NCBI GenBank assembly: GCA_030694005.1
Contig: JAUXZG010000226.1
Location: forward strand, 1 to 32,171
Length of the DNA stretch: 32,171 bases
Reading direction: 5' to 3'
Source of the DNA: Desulfobaccales bacterium
GTDB lineage: Bacteria; Desulfobacterota; Desulfobaccia; Desulfobaccales; 0-14-0-80-60-11
In this document: piece by piece, positions 1-9,886 of the stretch
Numbering within the stretch: position 1 is the stretch's first letter
Layout: every line of letters starts with the position of its first letter
Program-made: the position numbers and the translations under genes
Notes under the pieces: generated by a model
Seen by the model: only the letters and a program-made list of their open reading frames with translations
What the model was told of the DNA's origin: nothing
Databases searched by the model: none

Positions 1-197
1 AAGACGATCTTACCCTTGGTAGGTTCCAGGATCAGGCTGGTGCAAAGCAACATCGTGGTCTTGCCCGAGCCGCTGGGTCCCAGGAGGGCCAACAAATCCC
101 CGGCAGACACCGAGAGAGAAACGTCCGCCAAAGCTCGCGCCGCCAAACGGCCCGAGCCGAAAACTTTGGTTAGGCCTTCGATGCTGAGGACTTCCAT
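1..197 (-). CDS. ABC transporter ATP-binding protein (MacB/LolD/DevA-like), 3' part truncated by window edge
   Basis: Reverse strand from ATG at 197 reads [65 protein letters not shown]; Walker [10 protein letters not shown]. Start overlaps the permease stop (ATGA). Confidence 0.9.
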   Translation of the reverse strand, partial: MEVLSIEGLTKVFGSGRLAARALADVSLSVSAGDLLALLGPSGSGKTTMLLCTSLILEPTKGKIV

Positions 198-1396
198 CAA
201 TGCCCTCCCAACGCCATGGCGGGTTGGATCTTTAAGGCCTGCCAGAGACCTAAAATGCTGGCCAGGATACCGCCCCCGAAGGCCACCAAAAAGGTTAGCA
301 GGTCATCGCCGGGCACTCTCAAAATGGTCTTGGGAAAAAGCTGATAGGTGCTCTGGATCAGGGCCAGGCCTAATAAAAAGGCGCTGATGGTTAACAGCAG
401 GGACTGTTCCATGACCAGGCGCACGATGACCCCGTTGGGGGCGCCGATGAGTTTCATGACCGCGATGCTGCGGATTTTTTCCATAGTAAAGGTATAGATC
501 ACCAGGGAAACGATGACTACCGAGATGAGCGACAGCAGAGTGCGGAAGAGCAAGAGCTGCTTGGTCATGCCGGCCAGCCGCCCTTTCAACATTAACTGCA
601 CCTCTTCCTGGGTGGTGAACACGGAAAAATAGAGCCAGTTCTCAATGTGGCGCGCCACCGCGGCGCGATCCGCCCCGGGTTGCAACCGCACCAGGATAGC
701 ATTGATAATGTGGGTATCCGGCTGCAACTTGGGCAGCAATTTTTCCGACAGCGAGGGAAATAATTAGGCCTGGCCCGAGAGGGTGCGAAGCGATCGCTCC
801 CGCTGATTGCGCACCTCTTCATTGTCTTTTTGATAGAGAACTTCCTGGGCATCAGGCAAAGATAAGTATACCAAGGGCTCCCCGTTCGTATCGAGCGCCC
901 CCCGGGTGATACCTACTACCGTATAGGTGTGCAGGCCCAAGAGAAGCCTGTCTCCCAGGCGCACGCCCAATTTGGCGTCGGCCACCATTTCGTAATGGGC
1001 GCGCCCGATATTCCTCCCGGCATAGATCTTTTGCGGCCCTCCCAGCCCCCCGAAGACATCGTAGCCGATGATGCTGAAGTGCCGGCTCTGGCCCCCCACT
1101 TGCCTTTCTACGGTGTAATAAATGAAGGGACTGGCCTTCTCCACCCCAGGGACGGCCTTAACGCTATAATGGTAATACTCGGGCATGGAGGACTGCTCGT
1201 TGAAAGGCCCGCCCCGATAACGTTCCACCACCCAGAGGTCGGGGTTGGTAGCCTTAATGACTGCGGTGCCTTCGTAGATATTGCCGCGATAGAGGCCGTT
1301 CATGGCCAGGACGATGGTAAACAACAGGCCTACCCCGATCACCGTGGCGATAAACCGACCTTTGTGGAGCTTGAGGTCATAGACCGCTAAATCCAT
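197..1396 (-). pseudogene. ABC transporter permease (FtsX/DevC-like), about 400 codons, interrupted by an in-frame TAA at 764-766
   Basis: ORFs 764..1396 and 197..739 are in the same frame (1396-739 = 657 = 219 codons). The N-part has a TM plus extracytoplasmic domain; the C-part has three hydrophobic segments typical of FtsX-like permeases. Reading through TAA gives ...RTLSGQA*LFPSLSEKLLPKLQPDTHIINAILV... Confidence 0.75.
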
Positions 1397-2556
1397 CAGT
1401 CCTCCTGGGAGGCGATGGTCTTGACTTCCAGCCGGATTTTTTTACCGGGTATAATCCCGGAGGGGTTAATGACTACCAAATCCCCCTCCTGCAAGCCTTC
1501 CAATACCGCCGTCCTTTTCCCGTCTTGCAGCCCCAGGGAAATTTTTTGGAAGCGCACCAGGCCCTTATCCGCCACCAGGACGCCTTTGTGGCCGTTTCTG
1601 GTGGTGATGGCGGACAGAGGCACTGCCGCCGCGGTCTGGCCCCCGGTATTGATGTCCACTTCAGCCTCCTCGCCAATGACCAGGGGATCGGGCAGAGCGG
1701 CAAATTTCACGTTCACTTCCAATTCCCGGGTCACCGTGTCCGCTTCCTTATTGAGGCGGACGACCTCGCCTTGAAAGGACCTGCCGGAGCGCAGTTTAAT
1801 CTTGGCTTTTTGCCCTTCCCGTAGTTGGGCTACCAGGGTTTGGTCGATCCAGGCCGCCACCCAGATCTGGTCAAGGTCAACCATCTGGAAGATGGGGTTC
1901 CCCGGAGACACGGTGTTGCCCACTTCCGCCTTGCGCACGGTAATCAAGCCGTCCATGGGCGCCAGAATACGCGTGTAGTTATGAAGCGCCTCGGCCGCGT
2001 GGGTTTCGGATTGGGCCTGGGCCTGGGCCGCCTCCAGAGCCGCCACGGTGCCCCGGGTGGCCGCCACCTCGCTTTCTGCCACCTTTAGTTGGGCTTTGGT
2101 GGTGTCAAAGGCCGCCTGGGAGATATAGCCGGGTTTAAATACTTCCAGGTCCCGCTGGTAATTGCTTTGGGCGAGGGCCAAGTTTGCCTGGGACTTGGCC
2201 AAATCAGCCTGGGCCCGCGCCAGTTCTCGCTGGGCGCGGCTTTTAGCCGCGTGGGCCACGGCGGTGCGGGCTTTTAATTCCACGGAGTCAAGTTCTGCGA
2301 GGAGTTGGCCCTTCTGCACCCTATCACCTTGGTCTGCATAGAGCTTTTCTAAAATCCCGGTAATCTTGGTGCTTACCACTACCGATACCCTGGATTGCAC
2401 CGTGCCCGGCCCGTGGACTTGACCCTGGATTTCTAGCTGTTGCACTGCGACGACCGGCACCGGCGGGCAATACCAGAATAGCCTATAGCCCAATAATATG
2501 ATGATAAGAACGCCCCCCGCGGCTCCAACCGCCTTCTTGCCCCCAGGTATTTTCAC
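1396..2556 (-). CDS. Periplasmic adaptor / membrane fusion protein (HlyD/DevB-like)
   Basis: 386 aa; N-terminal TM, VVVSTKITGILEKLYADQGDRVQKGQLLAELDS lipoyl-like half motif, long coiled coil, beta-barrel region. Start/stop overlaps with neighbours. Confidence 0.9.
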   Translation of the reverse strand: MKIPGGKKAVGAAGGVLIIILLGYRLFWYCPPVPVVAVQQLEIQGQVHGPGTVQSRVSVVVSTKITGILEKLYADQGDRVQKGQLLAELDSVELKARTAVAHAAKSRAQRELARAQADLAKSQANLALAQSNYQRDLEVFKPGYISQAAFDTTKAQLKVAESEVAATRGTVAALEAAQAQAQSETHAAEALHNYTRILAPMDGLITVRKAEVGNTVSPGNPIFQMVDLDQIWVAAWIDQTLVAQLREGQKAKIKLRSGRSFQGEVVRLNKEADTVTRELEVNVKFAALPDPLVIGEEAEVDINTGGQTAAAVPLSAITTRNGHKGVLVADKGLVRFQKISLGLQDGKRTAVLEGLQEGDLVVINPSGIIPGKKIRLEVKTIASQED

Positions 2557-3935
2557 TTCTGCGCACCTCCCCGGTCGCCTTGTTGAGAAGCCTCCAATTG
2601 GCCGAAGCCGATTATTTGCTTGACCCGCGCCTTGCCGATCTCATAGGCCACGGCATATCTGATAAAGTTGAAGCGCGAACCGGTCAACTCCACCTGCGCC
2701 TGGAGCACGTCCAGACCGATGGCCTTGCCGTGCCGGTAAAGGGTTTGGGCGCTGGCATAGGCTTCTTCATTGGTGGTCAGGGTTTGCCGGGAGGTAACCA
2801 CCCCCTGGCGGGCATTTTCCTGGTCTTTCCAGGCGGCCGTCAAATCCACCTTGAGCCCATTGAGACGGTCCCGCTTTTTCTCCAGCAACTGCAGGTTTTG
2901 GGAAGAGGCCTTAGCCACCTGGGCCTTGGTTAAGCCACCCTCGAAAAAGGGAAACTCCATAAAGACTCCTGCCAGCCATTCCGGTTTAGTGCCTCCCAGG
3001 TCCCGGTGGCGCACATCGCTGCTGGCCTGGAGGCTGACTTCCGGGAAATAGCCCCCCCGGGCGGCTTTAATCAAGGCTTGACTTTGCGCCAGTTCAATAT
3101 CAAGTCTCTTAATCTCCGGGTTATCTTTTAGCGCTTTCTGCCACAACGATTCAATATCGGCAGCCGCGGCGAACTCTTGGGGTAAATGCCCTCTGATATC
3201 CACCTGAATCTGCTCCTTCAGCCCCAGGGTGCGGGCCAAAATCTCCCGCGCCAGGCTCACGGCGTTTTCCCCCTCCACCTTAGCCTGTGCTGCCTCGGAC
3301 ACCTGGGATTGGGCCCGAAAAGAATCCAGGTGGGTAACTTTGCCGGCTTTAAAAAAGCCCTCGGTGAGCTTGGCAAACCCCTGCCGTTGTTGCAAGGTTT
3401 CCCGGGCCACTTTCAGGTTCTCCCTGGCTTCAATAAAACGATAAAAGGCCTCAGTAACCGTAAATGCTACTTCTTCCGCAGTCCTTTGGACTTCCTCTTT
3501 CTGGGCCTTACTGCCGGTTTTGGCGGCCTGGGTATTATAGTAGGTCTTTAAGCCGTCAAATATTATTTGCTTCCCGGTAACGCCGGTATACCCCTCTCTT
3601 TTGAACAGTTCGATATTGGTGAGGCCGCCCCCGGAAGAAAATCGATTAGGCGGCTGTCTATCATAGTAGGATAACAGCACGAGCCGGGGGAAAAACTTGG
3701 ACCGGGCCGCCTGGTAGTCCGCCAGCAATTCCTGGATCTTCTCCCGGCTGGCGCCCAGGACCGGATTATACTGTCGGGCCAGGGCCAGGCAATCCTCCAG
3801 GCTCAGGGCCTGATAATCCTGGGCCCGCGCTGCGGGCCTCCCGGTCTGGAGAATAATCAAGACCCAGACCATCGCCACAAGCCCGCGGAGACACTTTGAT
3901 TTGAAGGGCATGATGACCTCCCAGGGGAGGGACAA
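2553..3935 (-). CDS. TolC family outer membrane efflux protein
   Basis: 460 aa; signal peptide, LSLEDCLALARQYNP..., repeated OEP coiled-coil pattern, C-terminal YRHGKAIGLDVLQAQVELTGSRFNFIRYAVAYEIGKARVKQIIG. Confidence 0.9.
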   Translation of the reverse strand: MSLPWEVIMPFKSKCLRGLVAMVWVLIILQTGRPAARAQDYQALSLEDCLALARQYNPVLGASREKIQELLADYQAARSKFFPRLVLLSYYDRQPPNRFSSGGGLTNIELFKREGYTGVTGKQIIFDGLKTYYNTQAAKTGSKAQKEEVQRTAEEVAFTVTEAFYRFIEARENLKVARETLQQRQGFAKLTEGFFKAGKVTHLDSFRAQSQVSEAAQAKVEGENAVSLAREILARTLGLKEQIQVDIRGHLPQEFAAAADIESLWQKALKDNPEIKRLDIELAQSQALIKAARGGYFPEVSLQASSDVRHRDLGGTKPEWLAGVFMEFPFFEGGLTKAQVAKASSQNLQLLEKKRDRLNGLKVDLTAAWKDQENARQGVVTSRQTLTTNEEAYASAQTLYRHGKAIGLDVLQAQVELTGSRFNFIRYAVAYEIGKARVKQIIGFGQLEASQQGDRGGAQK

Positions 3936-4022
3936 GGGGTTTGCGGATCCCTTAAAAGGTTGCGATAGAGGGGAGAACGGGTGTCACCTGCTCTCTACAG
4001 CCTCATCCAAAGGAAGGATGGT

Positions 4023-4064
4023 TGAAGGAGGGCCCAGGAGTCCAGGCCCCGGCACCCTCCTTCA
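4023..4064. other. Inverted repeat TGAAGGAGGG...CCCTCCTTCA between Spy-like gene and tolC
   Basis: 10-bp perfect arms (4023-4032 and 4055-4064), 22-nt loop, no T-tract on the minus strand. Confidence 0.6.
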
Positions 4065-4085
4065 GAAGGGGATATTAGTTTATTT

Positions 4086-4541
4086 TTACCAACCGCCACC
4101 GCGGCCCATACCGCCACCGGGACACATGGCCATGCCCATGCCACCGGGGCCGCCCATGCCCATACCGGCACCCTGACCTTTGCCCATGGGGCCTTGGGGA
4201 CAGATCTTCCTGGCCTGCATCTTGAAGGCCACGGCCTTCTCCTGCATCTGTTCTCTCAAAGCATTTAACTCTTTCTGCTTGGCCAGAATCTGCTTCTCGT
4301 CCGGATTCTCGGCCCGCCAGAGAGCCGCCAACTCGGTCCGCTTGAGCATCATTTCCTTACGCAGGCTGGCAGTGTCATTCAAAAACTTCTGTTTAAGGTC
4401 AAACAACTGGCCGGCCTGCTCCGTGGTAAGATTCATCGCCCCTGGCCCGCAGCCCCAGGGCCGCGCCCAGGAGGAGGCGGCCAAAGTCAGGCTCAAACTC
4501 AAAGCCAGCAGTAACACCAAAGATAACTTGCCTTTCTTCAT
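4086..4541 (-). CDS. Spy/CpxP/ZraP-like periplasmic protein with Gly/Met-rich C-terminus
   Basis: 151 aa; signal peptide MKKGKLSLVLLLALSLSLTLAASSWA; helical LTTEQAGQLFDLKQKFLNDTASLRKEMMLKRTELAALW; tail GMGMGGPGGMGMAMCPGGGMGRGGGW. Confidence 0.75.
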   Translation of the reverse strand: MKKGKLSLVLLLALSLSLTLAASSWARPWGCGPGAMNLTTEQAGQLFDLKQKFLNDTASLRKEMMLKRTELAALWRAENPDEKQILAKQKELNALREQMQEKAVAFKMQARKICPQGPMGKGQGAGMGMGGPGGMGMAMCPGGGMGRGGGW

Positions 4542-4644
4542 GTCAATTAACTCCTCATCTTAATTCTTTAGGATTTTAAGCCCGGGGTTTCCGGCCTTTA
4601 CCTAATAAAACCCCAAAATCCCCAGAACCCGGCGCGGGAGGTGG

Positions 4645-4862
4645 AAAAAATTGAGGGGAAGGTGGGGGAACGCAGTTCCCCCACCCTCCCCTCAAACTCC
4701 CCTCCCCACCCCCTTTAAGGGGGCCGGGGAAGGAGGGGCCTTTGGCCCCCACCTTCCCCGGCCTTTTTAAACCCATAAGGGATTGGGGGTGGGGGTGTGG
4801 GGGAGTTTTTTGTAAGGGTAAGGGCCTGCGGCCCTTAGCCCCCTCCCCCACTCTCCTCCTCA
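4645..4862. repeat. G/C-armed palindromic repeat, copy A (two modules)
   Basis: TTGAGGGGAAGGTGGGGGAACGCAGTTCCCCCACCCTCCCCTCAAACTCCCCTCC... followed by GGGATTGGGGGTGGGGGTGTGGGGGAGTTTTTTGTAAGGG...CCCTTAGCCCCCTCCCCCA; related sequences at 10186, 17742 and 24197. Confidence 0.85.
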
Positions 4863-5506
4863 AACAATAACGCGCCCAGTTCGGGCCAGCCTTTTACTTC
4901 GATAAAAGGGTGAGGTAGACGGTTCCAGGGTTGGGCAAAGAGGATGGGGGTGATGCCGTGCTGGGCCAGGGGCCAGCAGGTTTCCAGGCGGTCTTCCACG
5001 AAAAACTCAATGCCGTGGTCTTTAAGGTAGTGCAGTTTGGTGTCCGGGTCGCCGGTGGCCAGCACCCGGATAACTTCAGGCGGCACCGTCTCCAGGGTGC
5101 GGTGCAGCCAGGTGGTGATGGGCGTGGCCCGGTCCCGGGCGGTGACGAATAACAGGGGCGCCTCCTGGGCCAACCGGGTGAGCACCGGCACCGCGTGGGG
5201 GAAGGGTTCCACGGGCAGCTCATGGGGGCGGTCGATGAGTTCCCTGATAAGGGCGTCGATAATCCAGGGTTCCAGGTCCAGGCATTCTTCTAAATAAAAA
5301 GTGGTGATGTGCTCGTAGCGCAGGTGGTGGCCCTTATCGTAGCGCTGCCGGGCCAGGTTAAGAAAGGTGGTCATGATGTCCGCCACCACCCCGTCGATGT
5401 CGAAGGCCAGGCGGTCTTTGGGGATGCGGGGAATCCCTGGTCTTTTAGGGAGAAGACTCCTGTGAGGCTGGGGCCGGGAGGGCTTTTTGAATTTATTTTG
5501 GTTCAT
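4835..5506 (-). CDS. HAD superfamily hydrolase (nucleotidase-like)
   Basis: FDIDGVVADIMTTFLNLA (motif I), LLFVTARDR (motif II), EFFVEDRLETC (motif III). Confidence 0.8.
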   Translation of the reverse strand: MNQNKFKKPSRPQPHRSLLPKRPGIPRIPKDRLAFDIDGVVADIMTTFLNLARQRYDKGHHLRYEHITTFYLEECLDLEPWIIDALIRELIDRPHELPVEPFPHAVPVLTRLAQEAPLLFVTARDRATPITTWLHRTLETVPPEVIRVLATGDPDTKLHYLKDHGIEFFVEDRLETCWPLAQHGITPILFAQPWNRLPHPFIEVKGWPELGALLFEEESGGGG

Positions 5507-6191
5507 GGTTCCGCTTCGGCAAGGATTCCAAGATTTCCAGGACTTCTTCTTCGGTTAGATCATACCAATTCACGTAGGCGTCAGCCACCGCGAAGGACCA
5601 CCCGCCCCGGACATTGAGGCAGACGAGGCGGTCCATTAGGGGCAGGAGTTCCGCCGCGGTGCGGGCCGAGGCGGTGGGCACGGCCACGATGATTTCTCCG
5701 GGGTTCCGGCCTCTCAGAAACTTGATGGCCGCCCGCATGGTGTACCCCGAGGCCAGGCCGTCATCCACGATGAGGGTAGGCCGCCCGGCCAGGTCCGGGT
5801 AAGGCCGGCCGCCCCGGAGCCGGGCTTCCCGCTGCCTCAAGGCGGCCAGGGTTTTTTGTAACTGGGCCTCGATCTCCTGGGGGGAGAGGGGCACCCGGCG
5901 GAGCAATTCTTCGTTAAGGACGGCCTGGCCCGCCGGGTCCAGGGCACCGAAGCCGGCTTCCGTAGTCCAGGGAAGCTGAATCTTCCGCGCGATGACCAGG
6001 TCCAGGGGAACTTTTAAGACCCGGGCGATTTCTGCGCCCACCGGCACGCCGCCCGCCGGAATGGCAAAGAGATGAACCTCATGGCCATAGTATTCCAGCA
6101 GTCTGGCCGCCAGCCGGCGGCCGGCGTCAGTGCGGTCCTTAAAGACATAAAGGCGATCCCTTAAGCCAGGGTCTTCAACCAGTGTTCCCAT
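5493..6191 (-). CDS. Phosphoribosyltransferase family protein
   Basis: ORF 5493..6260, probable start MGTLVEDPGL at 6191; PRTase signature RPTLIVDDGLASGYTMRAA. Confidence 0.85.
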   Translation of the reverse strand: MGTLVEDPGLRDRLYVFKDRTDAGRRLAARLLEYYGHEVHLFAIPAGGVPVGAEIARVLKVPLDLVIARKIQLPWTTEAGFGALDPAGQAVLNEELLRRVPLSPQEIEAQLQKTLAALRQREARLRGGRPYPDLAGRPTLIVDDGLASGYTMRAAIKFLRGRNPGEIIVAVPTASARTAAELLPLMDRLVCLNVRGGWSFAVADAYVNWYDLTEEEVLEILESLPKRNHEPK

Positions 6192-6280
6192 TGTATTTCT
6201 TCTAAAGGCACGGCTCGCCGTGCCCCTGCCGGGTTCACCCCCACCCTGGCCCTCCCCCAAATCACTTTCTCAAAATCCTG

Positions 6281-7051
6281 TTAAGATTGTTCCCATTGGC
6301 GGTGGAAGTCCTCTTGTAGGGCGTTCACCCGCTGGCGGAATTCTTCCTGGCTGAGGCGGGCCCCGGCGAGGCCTCCTTTAAGATTGATCTCGGAAAGATA
6401 AACCTGGCCCTGGGGGCTTAAGAGCAGGTCCAGGATGGCGTAAGGAAATCTTCCCCGGGTCATGACCCGGCGGCAAAATTCCACCTGTTCCACATTTAGG
6501 GTGTTAGGGATGGCTGAGCCGCCCTGAAAGAGATTCTTCCGGAAGCTGTGGGGGTTGAGGCGTTCGTAGGACTCCAGGTAATCCCCCAATGCCACCACCC
6601 TCAAGTCCCGGGCCTCGGGCACAAGGGGTTGCACCACCAGGGGGTAGGGCAAACCTTGCAAAGCCGCCAGGCTGTAAAGGACTTCCAGAGAGGGCCACAG
6701 GCTCACGCCCAAGCCCAGGTTGGCCCGGTCCCTTTTGGTGACTACCTGTCCCATTTCCTGGGAGTGAAAGTCAGGCAGATGGGCGGCCAGGTCCGCCAGA
6801 ACGTAAGCCACAAAAGTGCCGGGGACCATGAATTCTCCCAGGACTTCGGCCTGGGCCGCCTTGGAGCGGCTTAAGTGCTGGGCCAAAGCCGCGGGGAAGC
6901 AGGCCACCCCCCGGTCCAGCAGATCCAGCAACTTGATCTCTTCGGCGGGACGCAGGGCCAGGGGGCCGATCACCGCGTCCCCGGCCTGAAGTTGCCGATA
7001 GTATTTGCGGAAATCAGTGATGGTGCGGACTATTATTCGGTCTCGCGACAT
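6281..7051 (-). CDS. ATP-grasp (RimK-like) family protein
   Basis: Probable start MSRDRIIVRT at 7051; QPLVPEARDLRVVALGDYLESYERL and ILDLLLSPQGQVYLSEINLKGGLAGAR fit the C-terminal region of ATP-grasp enzymes. Confidence 0.6.
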   Translation of the reverse strand: MSRDRIIVRTITDFRKYYRQLQAGDAVIGPLALRPAEEIKLLDLLDRGVACFPAALAQHLSRSKAAQAEVLGEFMVPGTFVAYVLADLAAHLPDFHSQEMGQVVTKRDRANLGLGVSLWPSLEVLYSLAALQGLPYPLVVQPLVPEARDLRVVALGDYLESYERLNPHSFRKNLFQGGSAIPNTLNVEQVEFCRRVMTRGRFPYAILDLLLSPQGQVYLSEINLKGGLAGARLSQEEFRQRVNALQEDFHRQWEQS

Positions 7052-7058
7052 TGCCGCC

Positions 7059-8660
7059 TCAGGGGGAGGCCAGTTTGAGCCGGGAGGGGGACGCCAGTTT
7101 AACCCTTGGCCGGGGGGCTGAGAGGTTACCTTTATCAGGTTTCGGCACGCGGTCCTGGCGGACATAAATGTCGTAATAATCAACCTGGGCAATGCGCCGC
7201 CAACCCCGCTTCAACAGGGCCGGGGAGTAAACCTGTTTGAATACCCCCTTCCCGAAGCATCCCAGGATCAACAGGTCGGCTCCCACCCGGTTGAAATCAT
7301 AAGGTTTCTGTCGCGGATTCAGCAACACTATCCGTTCCGGAGTGGACTCCACAAAGAAATACGGCGGCATCAAATGTATGCGATGGTCATCGTCTAAGAA
7401 GGCCAGTTCATATTCCGGAGTTTCGATGAGACAGTCCCGAGACACATGGGCCCGCAGGTAGTTCACCAGACGAGAAGGGGAATCGGCCCGGGATTTCAAG
7501 ATTTGGGCCAGATAATCCACCGCCGGCAGGGGGTATACCATCAGCAGGGCCAACAGCATCCCGGGGACCAGCCAGGCCGGGAGGCGGCGGCCCAAAGGGG
7601 CAGTGAGCCGCGCCATCGCCTGGCGGACGAAATGGGCGGCCAGCGGGCTGGCCAGGAATAAGGCCGGCAAGGCGAACCGGTGCCAATAAACCGCATTCAG
7701 ATAAAACAGGCTCCAGAGAAGAAAATTCCCTACCCAAAGTTTGGCCCCGAACGAGACGGCCTCTTTCTTCCAGAGCCAGCAGGCTCCTAAAATTCCCAGC
7801 CAGAAAAGGGGATGCCCCAACAGATAGGTGACGCTCTCCGGGTAGAGCCGGCCGATGGTAAAAGGCGTGAAAAACTCGTGGCACAAGAGCTTCTTCTGAA
7901 GGAAGAAATGTAGGATGGCGGCTTTAAGGCCCCCCAAAATGAACCATTTAAGGAGGACATAGGCCAAAAGCGGCAGGGCCAGCCCCAGGCTATAAGCCAG
8001 GAGCCGCTTTACCAATTGCCCTTTATCCCGCCAACTCTGTTGAGCCAACACCACCAGGGGGGGCAGGAAGGCCAGGCCGTAAAATTCTTTGGCGTCGAAG
8101 GCCAGCCCTAAGCAAAGCCCCCCCAGAAAGAGGGGGAGCAGGGAAACCTCCTCCAGGGCCTTGACTAAAAGCCAGGTGCCCAAGAGAAAGAGGGCCAGGC
8201 CGGGGATATCCCCCAGGACCGAGCGGCCCCAGTAAAAGGCATCGGTGCCCAAGAGGGCCAGGGCCACGGCTCCCAGGGCGGTAACCGGGCCCACCAGACG
8301 CCGGGCCCCCAGATATAAGGCCAGGAAGGCCAGGACCAGGTAAGCTCCGGCCACCAAGCGCCCGGGGACCAACCCCACCCCCAGGAGGCGGTAGGCCAGG
8401 GCCACCGGCAAGATCACCGCCGGCCCGGCGCTGATGCGGAAGTCCAGATCGTTCAATTGATCCGGACTTTGCACCGTAAAGGCATACCGCCCATGCTGCA
8501 CCAGATTGGCGGCGGTCTCAGAAAAAATGCCCTCATCCCACCAGATGGTGGGGTAATTGGCCAGGTTATAGAAGCTCCCCACCAACACCAGGACCGCCAA
8601 CAACAGCCCCACCCCAAAGGCTGGGGAAAAGAGGCGCATGCGAGGGTTACTGAGGTTCAC
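7059..8660 (-). CDS. Glycosyltransferase family 39 / ArnT-like integral membrane protein
   Basis: 533 aa, many TMs; NYPTIWWDEGIFSETAANLVQHGRYAF (acidic motif in first loop) and GRSVLGDIPGLALFLLGTWLL. Confidence 0.8.
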   Translation of the reverse strand: MNLSNPRMRLFSPAFGVGLLLAVLVLVGSFYNLANYPTIWWDEGIFSETAANLVQHGRYAFTVQSPDQLNDLDFRISAGPAVILPVALAYRLLGVGLVPGRLVAGAYLVLAFLALYLGARRLVGPVTALGAVALALLGTDAFYWGRSVLGDIPGLALFLLGTWLLVKALEEVSLLPLFLGGLCLGLAFDAKEFYGLAFLPPLVVLAQQSWRDKGQLVKRLLAYSLGLALPLLAYVLLKWFILGGLKAAILHFFLQKKLLCHEFFTPFTIGRLYPESVTYLLGHPLFWLGILGACWLWKKEAVSFGAKLWVGNFLLWSLFYLNAVYWHRFALPALFLASPLAAHFVRQAMARLTAPLGRRLPAWLVPGMLLALLMVYPLPAVDYLAQILKSRADSPSRLVNYLRAHVSRDCLIETPEYELAFLDDDHRIHLMPPYFFVESTPERIVLLNPRQKPYDFNRVGADLLILGCFGKGVFKQVYSPALLKRGWRRIAQVDYYDIYVRQDRVPKPDKGNLSAPRPRVKLASPSRLKLASP

Positions 8661-8779
8661 AGGCCTTCATTCCTTGGTGAGCGACAATTTGGTAAGTTCT
8701 AATGGACACATCCTTTCCTCATTATCACCAGGATGGCCCCAATGAATGGCTGACAATCCTCACGGCACCCACTCCAATC

Positions 8780-8812
8780 AAAAAGCCTGCCTTATTATAA
8801 GGCAGGCTTTAT
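8780..8812. terminator. Rho-independent terminator (bidirectional), probably for the U32 gene
   Basis: AAAAA GCCTGCCTTATTATAAGGCAGGC TTTATTTT; near-perfect stem 8785-8807 with T-rich flank on both strands. Confidence 0.85.
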
Positions 8813-8857
8813 TTTGTTTAAAAGAAAAATTATTCAGGCAACTGAGGGAGAAAGATA

Positions 8858-9886
8858 TCACAGGCCGACGATGTGCCGATGCAATTCCTTGGTCTTGGCC
8901 ATCCTGGCCTGGTCCCTGTCCTGGACCAAGGCCGTTAAGCGATCCTGGATGCGTTGATAAAAGGGGCCATTGATGTCTTCACCCCGCTGGTGGGCGTCAA
9001 TGAGCTGCCGGTAACAACAGATCATGCGGGAGATCATGGAGACCGCATACTCCCGACCCTGGACCTTGACGGTAGCCAGCCCCAGGTTAAGATAGGCCTT
9101 CAGTTCATCGCCCAGGATGGCAAAGGCCACATTGGGTTGCCGCCGGATCCGCTCGTTGATTTCGGCGATTTTATCTTCCGGATGGCCCCGCCGAAGGAGC
9201 AATTTGTGGCGTTGGGCCTCGCTCAAGAGGCAGAGGCGAAAACAACTGCCGCTGCGGTCCGGCCAGCCCTCGTATTCCACGATTTCATTGCCGTCCTCAT
9301 CGCGATAGACCTTGCGGATATAGGAATCGGCGATGAGTTCGTGGAACATGCAGTTACCCACCCCGCCGATACAGCGGTTGCCGTGGACCAGGACCTCGGT
9401 CTTCAGCCCCAGGGCATCCGCCTCCTGTTTAAAGCGGGCCAGCTTCTCCACCGTATTGATTTCGGTGGAGACCACCAGTTGCGTGGCCCCATAGGATTTA
9501 AACCGGGCCATCTCCTCGGCGGTCTGGATATTACAGCCAACGCTGGCGTGGATGACCAGCTCCGGAAACCGCCGGTTAACCTCTTGCATCACCGCCGGGG
9601 TTTTGACGATCACCCCTTCGATACCGAAGTGGGCGTACTTTTCTACCTTGGTAAGAACCAGGGAAAGTTTCTCCGGCGGGATCTCGGCGTTTAAGGCCAC
9701 CCGCACTTTCCCCTGGTAATCGGCGGCGATCCGAACGGCTTCACCGATCCGGCTATCTTCCAGCTCCCATTCGCATTTCCGGCGACTGAAACCCTTGGCC
9801 CCAACATAGACGGCGTTGGCGCCGTTTTTAAAAACCCCCTCCACCATTTCCAGGCTGCCGCCTGGAGCTAATAGTTCGTTAATCAT
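8858..9886 (-). CDS. Peptidase U32 family protein
   Basis: Start [36 protein letters not shown] at 9886 (SD GGGAGG upstream); [22 protein letters not shown]...[10 protein letters not shown] conserved Cys. Confidence 0.85.
   Translation of the reverse strand: MINELLAPGGSLEMVEGVFKNGANAVYVGAKGFSRRKCEWELEDSRIGEAVRIAADYQGKVRVALNAEIPPEKLSLVLTKVEKYAHFGIEGVIVKTPAVMQEVNRRFPELVIHASVGCNIQTAEEMARFKSYGATQLVVSTEINTVEKLARFKQEADALGLKTEVLVHGNRCIGGVGNCMFHELIADSYIRKVYRDEDGNEIVEYEGWPDRSGSCFRLCLLSEAQRHKLLLRRGHPEDKIAEINERIRRQPNVAFAILGDELKAYLNLGLATVKVQGREYAVSMISRMICCYRQLIDAHQRGEDINGPFYQRIQDRLTALVQDRDQARMAKTKELHRHIVGL

Noticed and set aside
764-766. TAA in the permease as programmed recoding
   Set aside because: TAA is not used for Sec or Pyl; no slippery site or pseudoknot was evident. 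Nonsense mutation or sequence error is simpler.
4645-4862. CRISPR array or G/C-rich repeats as CRISPR
   Set aside because: Repeats are dispersed, palindromic and variable with no regular spacer periodicity; no cas genes in window.
4576-4863. 95-aa minus-strand ORF
   Set aside because: Translation is entirely repeat-derived (Pro/Gly-rich); lies in palindromic repeat copy A.
6281-7192. Full-length ORF start at 7192 for the ATP-grasp protein
   Set aside because: The N-terminal 47 residues would overlap the GT39 3' end and are low-complexity; MSRDRIIVRT at 7051 is a better start.
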